The position numbers and the translations under genes are program-made. From Avoscillospira_A sp052117125 (lineage in GTDB: Bacteria > Bacillota > Clostridia > Oscillospirales > Oscillospiraceae): a stretch of 64,000 nucleotides of DNA. The stretch lies in assembly GCF_052117125.1 (NCBI RefSeq), contig NZ_JBQKJT010000006.1:153662-217661 (forward strand), given 5' to 3'. Under the pieces are notes generated by a model, which was not told the origin of the DNA, searched no databases, and saw only the letters and a program-made list of their open reading frames with translations. Of the stretch, positions 17,775 through 25,280 are shown piece after piece (position 1 is the stretch's first letter; the number at the start of each line of letters is the position of its first letter).

Positions 17775-19774
17775 TTTTCGCATTGGTCGGCAATCAGAAT
17801 TGCGGCAAGACCACCCTGTTCAACCAGCTCACCGGCTCCAATCAGCATGTGGGCAACTTCCCCGGCGTCACCGTGGACCAGAAGGCCGGCGCCGTCCGGG
17901 GACAGAAGGATGTGGAGGTGGTGGACCTGCCGGGCATCTACTCCCTGCGGCCCTACACCGCGGAGGAAATCGTGACCCGGGACTTTATCCTCAACCAGAA
18001 GCCCGACGGCATCATCAACATTGTGGACGGCACCAACCTGGAACGCAACCTGTACCTGTCCTTACAGCTGCTGGAAATGCGAATTCCCACGGTGCTGGCC
18101 CTGAACATGATGGACGAAGTCCGCAGCAACGGCGGCACCATCCACACCAAGGCGCTGGCCGAACGGCTGGGCATTCCGGTCGTTCCCATCAGCGCCGCCA
18201 AGAATGAGGGCATCGACGAACTCATTGTCCAGGCCATCAATGTGGCCAAAAAGCGGATTCCTCCGGCCGTAAGCGATTTCTGTGACCCCGGCCCCGTCCA
18301 CCGCTGTATCCATGCTGTCAGCCATGTGATCGAAGATCACGCCCAGTTGGCGGGCATCTATCCCCGGTTCGCCGCCACCAAGCTCATTGAGGGCGACGAG
18401 GACATTCTGCGGCGGCTGGACATCAACACCAACGAGCAGGAACTGATTGAACACAGCATCTGTGAGATGGAGCACGAGCGGGGGTTGGACCGCAACGCGG
18501 CCTTGGCCGATATGCGCTACGCCTTTATCGAAAAGGTCTGCCGGGACACGGTGGTTAAATGTCAGGAGAGCCGGGAGCACAAGCGCAGCGAGCGCATTGA
18601 CAGCGTCTTGACCCATCGAATCTTTGCAATTCCCATTTTCCTTGGGATCATGTTCTTCATTTTCTACATCACCTTCGGTCCCGTGGGCACGTTCCTGTCC
18701 GACGGCCTTGCCGCAGGCATCGACGGCCTCATTGCCCTGGCGGATAAGGGACTGACGGCCTATGGCATCAATCCGGTGGTCCACTCTCTGCTCATTGACG
18801 GCGTCTTTGCCGGTGTGGGCAGCGTGTTGAGCTTCCTGCCTCTGATTGTGGTGCTCTTTTTCTTCCTGTCCATTCTGGAGGATACGGGCTATATGGCCCG
18901 GGTAGCCTTTGTCATGGATAAGCTGCTGCGAAAAATCGGCCTGTCGGGCCGCAGCATCGTCCCCATGCTCATCGGCTTCGGCTGTTCGGTCCCGGCCATT
19001 CTGGCCACCCGGACCCTGTCTTCGGAGCGGGACCGGAAAATGACGGTGTTTCTCACACCGTTTATGAGCTGCTCTGCCAAAATCCCCATTTACGCGGTCT
19101 TTGTGGCGGCTTTTTTCCAGCATTATCAGGCGCTGGTGATGATCTGTCTCTATGTGGGCGGCATGGCCGTGGGCGTGCTGGTGGCACTGCTGTACAACCA
19201 CACGGCGTTCCGGGGCAACAGCGTACCCTTTGTCATGGAGCTGCCCAACTACCGATTCCCTTCGGCCAAAAGCGTTGCATTGCTTCTGTGGGAAAAGGCA
19301 AGGGACTTTTTGCAGAAGGCCTTCACTGTGATTTTTGTGGCTACCATCGTCATCTGGTTTTTGCAGACCTTTGACACCCGCCTCAATGTGGTGACCGACA
19401 GCAGCACCAGTCTGATGGCCGATCTGGGCCGCCTGCTCTCCCCCATCCTGGCGCCTCTGGGCTTCGGTGACTGGCGGATCGCTTCGGCGTTGGTCGTAGG
19501 TCTGACGGCCAAAGAGGCGGTGGTCAGCACCCTCAGTGTTCTGACCGGCACCACCCTGGCCACGCTGGCGGACAATTTGAGCGCGTTGTTCACGGTGCAT
19601 ACCGCCATCAGCTTCCTGGCGTTCACACTGCTGTACACCCCCTGTGTGGCCGCTATTGGCGCCGTTCGCAAGGAGCTGAGCCGTCTGGAAGCCTTTCTGT
19701 TTGTGGGTATCCAGTGTCTCATTGCCTGGATTGTGGCCTTTGTGGTCTATCAGATTGTGGGGTTGATTCTGTGA
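17771..19774 (+). CDS. feoB: Ferrous iron transporter B
   Basis: Membrane Fe2+ importer with an N-terminal G domain. G-protein motifs are G1 GNQNCGKTT (residues 7-15), G3 DLPGIYSL and G4 NMMD, followed by a helical linker to about residue 270. The rest is a polytopic membrane domain with two Gate regions, including GFGCSVPAI and FMSCSAKIPIYAVF with conserved cysteines. The length of 667 is usual. It lies between feoA and a Cys-rich accessory, overlapping both. Confidence 0.96.
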   Translation: MIFALVGNQNCGKTTLFNQLTGSNQHVGNFPGVTVDQKAGAVRGQKDVEVVDLPGIYSLRPYTAEEIVTRDFILNQKPDGIINIVDGTNLERNLYLSLQLLEMRIPTVLALNMMDEVRSNGGTIHTKALAERLGIPVVPISAAKNEGIDELIVQAINVAKKRIPPAVSDFCDPGPVHRCIHAVSHVIEDHAQLAGIYPRFAATKLIEGDEDILRRLDINTNEQELIEHSICEMEHERGLDRNAALADMRYAFIEKVCRDTVVKCQESREHKRSERIDSVLTHRIFAIPIFLGIMFFIFYITFGPVGTFLSDGLAAGIDGLIALADKGLTAYGINPVVHSLLIDGVFAGVGSVLSFLPLIVVLFFFLSILEDTGYMARVAFVMDKLLRKIGLSGRSIVPMLIGFGCSVPAILATRTLSSERDRKMTVFLTPFMSCSAKIPIYAVFVAAFFQHYQALVMICLYVGGMAVGVLVALLYNHTAFRGNSVPFVMELPNYRFPSAKSVALLLWEKARDFLQKAFTVIFVATIVIWFLQTFDTRLNVVTDSSTSLMADLGRLLSPILAPLGFGDWRIASALVVGLTAKEAVVSTLSVLTGTTLATLADNLSALFTVHTAISFLAFTLLYTPCVAAIGAVRKELSRLEAFLFVGIQCLIAWIVAFVVYQIVGLIL

Positions 19775-19914
19775 CGTGGCTGGACTGGCTTCTGGTGGCC
19801 CTGGTGGTGGGCTGGCTGCTCTTTGTGCTCATTCGCCGCCCTGGCCGGGGCTGCTGCGGTGGATGCAAAGGCTGTTCCAACACCTGTCACTGTGATAAAA
19901 AGAATAAATCATAA
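19771..19914 (+). CDS. FeoB-associated Cys-rich membrane protein
   Basis: A 47-residue protein starting at GTG 19771, which overlaps the feoB stop (GTGA). One transmembrane helix (WLLVALVVGWLLFVLI) is followed by a basic stretch and a cysteine-rich tail (GCCGGCKGCSNTCHC). This matches the small FeoB-associated proteins found after feoB in many Firmicutes. A role in metal delivery or FeoB assembly is inferred from context. An upstream start would put a long extra N-terminus inside feoB. Confidence 0.85.
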   Translation: MTWLDWLLVALVVGWLLFVLIRRPGRGCCGGCKGCSNTCHCDKKNKS

Positions 19915-19919
19915 CCCCT

Positions 19920-19953
19920 GCGCCGAAGAACTTCGCGGTTCTTCGGCGCTTTT
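19920..19953 (+). terminator. Terminator of the feo operon
   Basis: 12-bp stem GCGCCGAAGAAC / GTTCTTCGGCGC (19920-19931, 19938-19949) followed by TTTT. Confidence 0.85.
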
Positions 19954-20035
19954 GTGATTTTTACCATATGGTTAGCATATACTAATCATTTAATTTGTAA
20001 CATGTTCCGATTCTCAGCCTTTTCAAAAAAATCCC

Positions 20036-20064
20036 TTGTCAATTTCCCAGTAATATGCTATTCT
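20036..20064 (+). promoter_or_regulatory. Promoter of the siderophore importer operon
   Basis: TTGTCA (20036-20041), a 17-base spacer and TATTCT (20059-20064), about 100 bases before the first permease start. Confidence 0.65.
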
Positions 20065-20128
20065 TTACCCGAAAGTTAGCTACAGCAAACTATTCAGCCC
20101 GCCGATGCGGGTTCCTGTTTGCCCCGTT

Positions 20129-20145
20129 GGTTAGATTTACCTAAC
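20129..20145 (+). promoter_or_regulatory. Possible DtxR/IdeR-type metal-regulator operator
   Basis: GGTTAG-ATTTAC-CTAAC forms an inverted repeat in the leader, close to the TTAGG..CCTAA half-sites of DtxR-family iron regulators. Related GTTAGC and GGTTAGCAT sequences occur nearby (20077, 19970). The position before an iron importer makes metal control plausible. No regulator gene is in the window. Confidence 0.4.
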
Positions 20146-20167
20146 TATTTAGAAGGAGAAACCGACC

Positions 20168-21172
20168 GTGAAAGAGCGTACCATCACCCTGGTCCTGGCC
20201 TGCTGTCTGGCCGTGGCCTCCGTGCTGTCCCTGTTTGTGGGCGTCATTGACCTAAATCTTTCCTCCCTGCTGGGCGGCGACCTGCATCAGCTGGAGATTT
20301 TTCTCATCTCCCGACTGCCCCGGCTGCTGGCCATTCTCTGTACCGGCGTGGGCATGAGCGTGGCGGGCCTGATTATGCAGCAGCTATGTCAGAACAAGTT
20401 CGTCTCCCCCACCACCGGCGCCACCATCTCCTCGGCCCAGCTGGGCATCCTCATCGCCCTGCTGTTCCTGCCCGCTTCCACCTTGTGGAGCCGCGCCGTC
20501 TTCGCCTTTGTCTTTGCCATCCTGGGGACCTGGGTGTTCGTCTGGTTCATCCAGCGCATTCAGTTCAAGGACGCCGTTATGGTCCCCCTGGTGGGCATCA
20601 TGTTCGGCAACGTCATCGGCGGCATCACCAGTTACCTGTCCTATCAGTTTGAAATGACCCAGGCCCTTTCCTCCTGGCTGGTGGGCCACTTCTCTCTGGT
20701 CCTCAAGGGCCGCTATGAGATCGTCTGGCTGGTGGCGCCCCTGGTGGTCCTGGCCTTTGTCTTCGCCAACCACTTCAATATTGTCGGCATGGGCAAGGAC
20801 TTTTCCCGCAACCTGGGCGTCCCCTACAACGTGATTCTGTTCCTGGGCCTGTCCATTGCCGCCATGATCACCGCTTCCATTGTGGTAGTGGTGGGCTCCA
20901 TCTCCTATGTGGGCCTGATTGTCCCCAATGTGGTCACCATGTTCAAAGGCGACAAGCTGCGGGGCACTTTGACGGATACGGCCCTGTTCGGCGCGCTGTT
21001 CGTTCTGGTCTGCGACATGATCGGCCGGGTCGTCATTTTCCCCTACGAGCTGCCCATCGAACTGATTGTCGGCATTTTGGGCAGTCTGATTTTTGTGGGA
21101 CTGCTGTTCTATCGGCTCCGGGGCAAAAAAACCGTCCGTCTCGCTGTACAGAAAGGAGGCTGCTGCTCTTGA
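20168..21172 (+). CDS. Siderophore ABC importer, FecCD-type permease 1
   Basis: Membrane subunit of an iron-siderophore importer (YclN/FatD/CeuB-like). The 334 residues are highly hydrophobic with about nine to ten helices. They include SRLPRLLAILCTGVGMSVAG near the N-terminus and VGSISYVGLIVPNV, the FecCD coupling region. GTG 20168 follows AGAAGGAG. Its last codons overlap the second permease, as is usual for heterodimeric FecCD pairs. The substrate class (catecholate such as petrobactin or enterobactin-like) is inferred from the family only. Confidence 0.9.
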   Translation: MKERTITLVLACCLAVASVLSLFVGVIDLNLSSLLGGDLHQLEIFLISRLPRLLAILCTGVGMSVAGLIMQQLCQNKFVSPTTGATISSAQLGILIALLFLPASTLWSRAVFAFVFAILGTWVFVWFIQRIQFKDAVMVPLVGIMFGNVIGGITSYLSYQFEMTQALSSWLVGHFSLVLKGRYEIVWLVAPLVVLAFVFANHFNIVGMGKDFSRNLGVPYNVILFLGLSIAAMITASIVVVVGSISYVGLIVPNVVTMFKGDKLRGTLTDTALFGALFVLVCDMIGRVVIFPYELPIELIVGILGSLIFVGLLFYRLRGKKTVRLAVQKGGCCS

Positions 21173-22146
21173 ATGGCATTGCTGTCCGCTCCAACCGCCG
21201 CAAACTGTTTTTCATGGCGGCCCTGACGGTCCTCTGTGCCGTGGGTTATCTGGTGGTGGAGGTCAACTTCTCCAATCCCAATCTGGTGCGCTACGCCATG
21301 AAGCTGCGGGCTCCGAAGCTGTTGGCCATGGTGATTACGGCCTTTGCCATCGGCGGCGCGTCCCTGGTGTTTCAGTCCATCATCAACAACACCATTGTCA
21401 CCCCGTGCCTGCTGGGTATGAATTCCCTCTATACGCTGATTCATACGGCGGTGGTGTTCTTCATTGGCTCCGGCAGCGCCCTGGCCGTCAACGCCAATCT
21501 GGCCTTTGCCGTGGATGTGGTCCTCATGGGCATTGTAGCCACGCTTCTCTATAGCTATCTGTTCCGAAAAACCAACCACAACGTCCTCTATGTGCTTTTG
21601 GTGGGTACGGTGCTGACGTCCTTTTTCGGCAGCATCCAAACCACCCTGACCCGGGTCATGGACCCCAACGAGTACGACACGCTGCTGACGTCTCTGGTGG
21701 CCGGATTCAACAACATCAACAATGAAATCATCGTCTTTTCAGTGATTCTGCTGGGCGCCATCGTCTTTTTCCTGCGAAAGGAGTTGGCCCTGCTGGATGT
21801 GTTGACCCTGGGCAAAGCCCAGGCCATCAACCTGGGCGTCGATTACGACCGGTGCATCCGCCGTCTACTGCTGGGTGTGACGCTGGCCATCGCCGTGGCT
21901 ACGGCTCTGGTGGGTCCCATCTCCTTTCTGGGGCTGATCATCGCCAACCTGTCCCGGCAGCTGCTGCGGACCTACCGCCACAGCCAGCTGGTTTTAGGCT
22001 CCGTGCTCTTCGGCACCATTGTCCTGCTGGGCGGCCAGCTGATTGTCGAACACCTCTATACCTATACGGTCCCCGTCAGCGTCTTTATCACCGTAGGCGG
22101 CGGCCTGTACTTCCTCTATCTGCTGCTCTCGAGAAAGAAGGTCTGA
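21169..22146 (+). CDS. Siderophore ABC importer, FecCD-type permease 2
   Basis: Second membrane subunit (YclO/FatC-like), 325 residues, polytopic. It has the family segments MKLRAPKLLAMVITAFAIGG and VGPISFLGLIIANLSRQLL. The start is TTG 21169, overlapping the stop of permease 1 (TTGA), with AAAGGAGG 9 bases upstream. No in-frame ATG fits. The ATPase follows after one base. Confidence 0.9.
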   Translation: MNGIAVRSNRRKLFFMAALTVLCAVGYLVVEVNFSNPNLVRYAMKLRAPKLLAMVITAFAIGGASLVFQSIINNTIVTPCLLGMNSLYTLIHTAVVFFIGSGSALAVNANLAFAVDVVLMGIVATLLYSYLFRKTNHNVLYVLLVGTVLTSFFGSIQTTLTRVMDPNEYDTLLTSLVAGFNNINNEIIVFSVILLGAIVFFLRKELALLDVLTLGKAQAINLGVDYDRCIRRLLLGVTLAIAVATALVGPISFLGLIIANLSRQLLRTYRHSQLVLGSVLFGTIVLLGGQLIVEHLYTYTVPVSVFITVGGGLYFLYLLLSRKKV

Positions 22147-22147
22147 T

Positions 22148-22903
22148 ATGCTGCAAATCAAAAATCTCTCCAAACAGTACGACGGTAAGACTGTCGTCAA
22201 CGACGTCTCCTTTCACATTCCCAAGGGTAAAGTCATCTCCATGATCGGTCCCAACGGCGCGGGGAAATCCACCGTCATGGGCATTCTCTCCCGGCTCATC
22301 GCCCGGGACAGCGGTCTGGTGGAGTTCGCCGGCAAAGACATCAGTCAATGGAAGAGCAAGGAACTGTCGAAACGGCTGGCCATCCTGACCCAGAGCAACA
22401 ATATTCAAATGAAGCTGACGGTGCGGGAACTGGTGACCTTCGGCCGGTTCCCCTACTCCGGGGGCCGCACCACGCCGGAGGACCAGGAGATCATCGACCG
22501 GGCCATTGCCTATATGGAGCTGGAGGACTTCCAGGACCGGTTCATCGATGAGCTGTCCGGCGGCCAGCGTCAGCGGGCCATGATCGCCATGGTCATCGCC
22601 CAGGATACGGAGTATGTGCTGCTGGACGAACCCACCAACAACCTCGATATCTACCACGCCACCAATATGATGAAGATTGTCCGCCGTCTCTGCGATGAAC
22701 TGGGCAAAACGGTCATTCTGGTCCTCCATGAGATCAACTACGCCGCCTTCTACTCCGACTACATCTGCGCGTTCAAGGACGGTCGCATTGCCAAATTCGG
22801 CACTGTGGAGGAAGTGATGACCAAGGAAACCCTTTCGGAGATTTACAACGTGGATTTCGAGATTATGACCATCCAGAATCGCCCGTTGTCCATCTATTAT
22901 TAA
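22148..22903 (+). CDS. Siderophore ABC importer ATPase
   Basis: Energises the importer. The 251-residue protein has Walker A GPNGAGKST, the Q-loop LTQSNN, signature LSGGQRQRAMIAM, Walker B YVLLDEPTNNLD and the H-loop LVLHEINYA. It is the YclP/FatE type of FecE ATPase. Translation is close-coupled to permease 2. Confidence 0.94.
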   Translation: MLQIKNLSKQYDGKTVVNDVSFHIPKGKVISMIGPNGAGKSTVMGILSRLIARDSGLVEFAGKDISQWKSKELSKRLAILTQSNNIQMKLTVRELVTFGRFPYSGGRTTPEDQEIIDRAIAYMELEDFQDRFIDELSGGQRQRAMIAMVIAQDTEYVLLDEPTNNLDIYHATNMMKIVRRLCDELGKTVILVLHEINYAAFYSDYICAFKDGRIAKFGTVEEVMTKETLSEIYNVDFEIMTIQNRPLSIYY

Positions 22904-22942
22904 CCAATTTTTCAGTACTTTTTGTAAAAAGGAGAACCCCAA

Positions 22943-23950
22943 ATGAAGAAACTGCTTGCACTGACCGCCGCACTAACACTGGCCCTGGGCCTGACGGCCT
23001 GCGCCGCTGCCGACACCGCCGCTCCCGGCACTGCCGCCGGTACCGCCGCCACGGAAACAACTGCTGCCTTTCCGGAGACCGTCTCCGTATCCTCCCTCAA
23101 CGCCAGCAAGGAGACCATCTCGGTAGAAGTCCCATACAATGCCCAGCGCATTGCCGTCCTGGACATGGCTTCCCTGGACATCCTCGATGCCCTGGGCGTG
23201 GGAGACCGGGTGGTAGGCTCCGCCAAAACCACCCTTGCCTATCTTCAGGACTATAGGACTGAGGATGTGGCCCAGCTGGGTACCATCAAGGAGGCCGATC
23301 TGGAAGCCGTCATGGCCTGCGAACCCGATGTGATTTTCATTGGCGGCCGTCTGGCCGAGTCCTACGACGCGCTCAGTGAGATTGCGCCGGTGGTCTATCT
23401 TGCCGTGGACACGGACCTGGGCGTGGTGGAAAGCGTTCGGCAGAACGCCACCAACGTGGCCAGCATCTTCGGTCTGAACGCCAAGGTGGACGAGCTGATG
23501 GCGGGCTTTGACAGCCGCATTGCGGCCCTGGCTGACGCCGCCGAGGGCAAGACGGCCATTGTGGGTCTGGTGACCAGCGGCGGCTTCAATATTCTGGGCA
23601 ACGACGGCCGGTGCTCCATGGTGGGCCGGGAAATCGGCTTTGAAAACGTCGGTATTGACGCTGAAGCCGCCACCTCTACCCACGGCAACGAGTCCTCCTT
23701 TGAATTTGTCGTGGAGAAGGACCCGGACTACATGGTTGTTCTGGACCGGGACGCCGCCATTGCCACCGAGGGCGCCAAGCTGGCCCAGGAGGTGGTGGAG
23801 AATGAATTGGTGAAGGGTACCCGCGTCTATACCGACGGCCATATAATCTATCTGGCCAATCCTGCCGTGTGGTATACCGCCGAGGGCGGCATCACCGCGC
23901 TGGATCTCATGCTCCAGGATTTGGAGACGCCCCTTTTGGCACAATCATAA
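22943..23950 (+). CDS. Siderophore-binding lipoprotein
   Basis: Extracellular binding subunit (YclQ/FatB-like), 335 residues. A signal peptide ends in the lipobox LGLTAC (cysteine at about residue 19), followed by an Ala/Thr-rich linker and a class III periplasmic-binding fold (PYNAQRIAVLDMASLDIL, then EADLEAVMACEPDVIFIGGR). AAAAGGAG precedes the start. Last gene of the importer operon, closed by a long hairpin. Confidence 0.92.
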   Translation: MKKLLALTAALTLALGLTACAAADTAAPGTAAGTAATETTAAFPETVSVSSLNASKETISVEVPYNAQRIAVLDMASLDILDALGVGDRVVGSAKTTLAYLQDYRTEDVAQLGTIKEADLEAVMACEPDVIFIGGRLAESYDALSEIAPVVYLAVDTDLGVVESVRQNATNVASIFGLNAKVDELMAGFDSRIAALADAAEGKTAIVGLVTSGGFNILGNDGRCSMVGREIGFENVGIDAEAATSTHGNESSFEFVVEKDPDYMVVLDRDAAIATEGAKLAQEVVENELVKGTRVYTDGHIIYLANPAVWYTAEGGITALDLMLQDLETPLLAQS

Positions 23951-23951
23951 T

Positions 23952-23989
23952 AAAAATGACCCGAATGCAGCGGCATTCGGGTCATTTTT
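23952..23989. terminator. Bidirectional terminator between the importer and the M20 peptidase gene
   Basis: 17-bp perfect stem (23952-23968 with 23973-23989), A-rich left and T-rich right, so it can work for both convergent units. The right arm contains the stop of the leftward gene. Confidence 0.85.
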
Positions 23990-25172
23990 ATGGTTCCATG
24001 GCCGTCAAAACCGACGATGCCAGCAGTGCCGCCCCCAGGGGCAATGCATCGTCGTCGGTGCGGAATCGGGCGTTATGCCACGCCGCGTTGGTCTGATTGG
24101 GATAACCGGTACCGATCCAATAGAAGAACGCCGGGACCGTCTGGCCCAGAACGGCGAAATCCTCAGAACCCATATCGCCGCGGGGGCTGACAATGTGTTC
24201 CGGCCCCACCACGGCCTCCGCCGCTTTGCGGGCCAGAGCCGTCATCTCCGGGCCGTTGTACGTCACCGGCACCTGGGGCGCAAACCGCAGTTCCCATTGA
24301 CAGCCGTAGGTTTCCGCAATGCCTTGGACCACCTGCTGCAATCGCTTTTCCGTGGCCGCCATGACAGCGTCGGAGTGGGCGCGGATGTCGCCGCTCATGG
24401 ACAGCGTCTCCGGCACGAAGTTTTCCGGTGTTCCGGCGTGGATGGAAAACACAGCGCAGACCAGAGGCTCCAAAGGGTCTGTGTTGCGGCTGACCACTGT
24501 CTGAATGGCGTTGACAATGGCCGCGCCGCAGGTGATCACATCCACGCACTTGTGGGGGGAACCGCAATGGCCCGTGACGCCGGTGAGATCAATGAAAAAG
24601 TGGGTTTTGCCCGCCATGATGCCGCCGGGGACCACAGCCACATCGCCGCAGGCAATCTCCGGCCGGGTGTGGAGTCCAAAGAGGAATTTTGGCGTTTGGG
24701 GCAGTTTTTCCCATAAGCCGTGGGCAATCATGGCCTTGGCACCCTTGGTGACCTCCTCCGCCGGTTGGAACAGGAAGACCACATTCCCCGCCAGGTCCTC
24801 CCGCCGCTCCGACAGGAGCCGGGCGGCGCCCAGGAGACAGGTGGTGTGGAAATCGTGGCCGCAGGCGTGCATGACGCCGGGGGTCTCCGACACCACGCCG
24901 TTGTCCGCCGGTTCCTGCTGGGCGATGGCATCCATATCGGCCCGCAAGGCCACCGTGGGACCGGAACGGCCGCCTTGTAAATAGCCCACTACACCGGTTT
25001 CCATGCCCAAATCAAGGATGGAAATGGACAAGGATTCCAGCCGCTTTCGGACCAGGTCCGTGGTCCGCCGCTCCTGAAAGGACAACTCCGGGTGGCGATG
25101 GAGATCGTCCTTGATGGCTTTGAGCATGGGGGCCAGTTCCTTGGCCCTGCTGCGCAGTTCATTCATAGTCAT
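23988..25172 (-). CDS. M20-family amidohydrolase/aminoacylase
   Basis: Metal-dependent hydrolase of N-acyl amino acids or related amides, 394 residues. It begins MTMNELRSRAKELAP and has LHRHPELSFQE, the metal motifs ADMDA, HACGHDFHT and QPAEEVTKGAKA, HTRPEIACG, and C-terminal GSEDFAVLGQ. All are typical of the hippurate hydrolase/IAA-amino acid hydrolase group. ATG 25172 is chosen since homology begins there, but the ribosome site is weak and ATG 25166 is possible. Substrate unknown. Confidence 0.88.
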   Translation of the reverse strand: MTMNELRSRAKELAPMLKAIKDDLHRHPELSFQERRTTDLVRKRLESLSISILDLGMETGVVGYLQGGRSGPTVALRADMDAIAQQEPADNGVVSETPGVMHACGHDFHTTCLLGAARLLSERREDLAGNVVFLFQPAEEVTKGAKAMIAHGLWEKLPQTPKFLFGLHTRPEIACGDVAVVPGGIMAGKTHFFIDLTGVTGHCGSPHKCVDVITCGAAIVNAIQTVVSRNTDPLEPLVCAVFSIHAGTPENFVPETLSMSGDIRAHSDAVMAATEKRLQQVVQGIAETYGCQWELRFAPQVPVTYNGPEMTALARKAAEAVVGPEHIVSPRGDMGSEDFAVLGQTVPAFFYWIGTGYPNQTNAAWHNARFRTDDDALPLGAALLASSVLTAMEP

Positions 25173-25280
25173 CGCCGTCTTTCTGATCAGTTTGTTATTA
25201 CCATACCGCCGCCGCTTCCATTTTGCAAGGGGCAGCGAAAAAAACACGGATGCCCCGGCGGGACATCCGCGTTTTGACCA

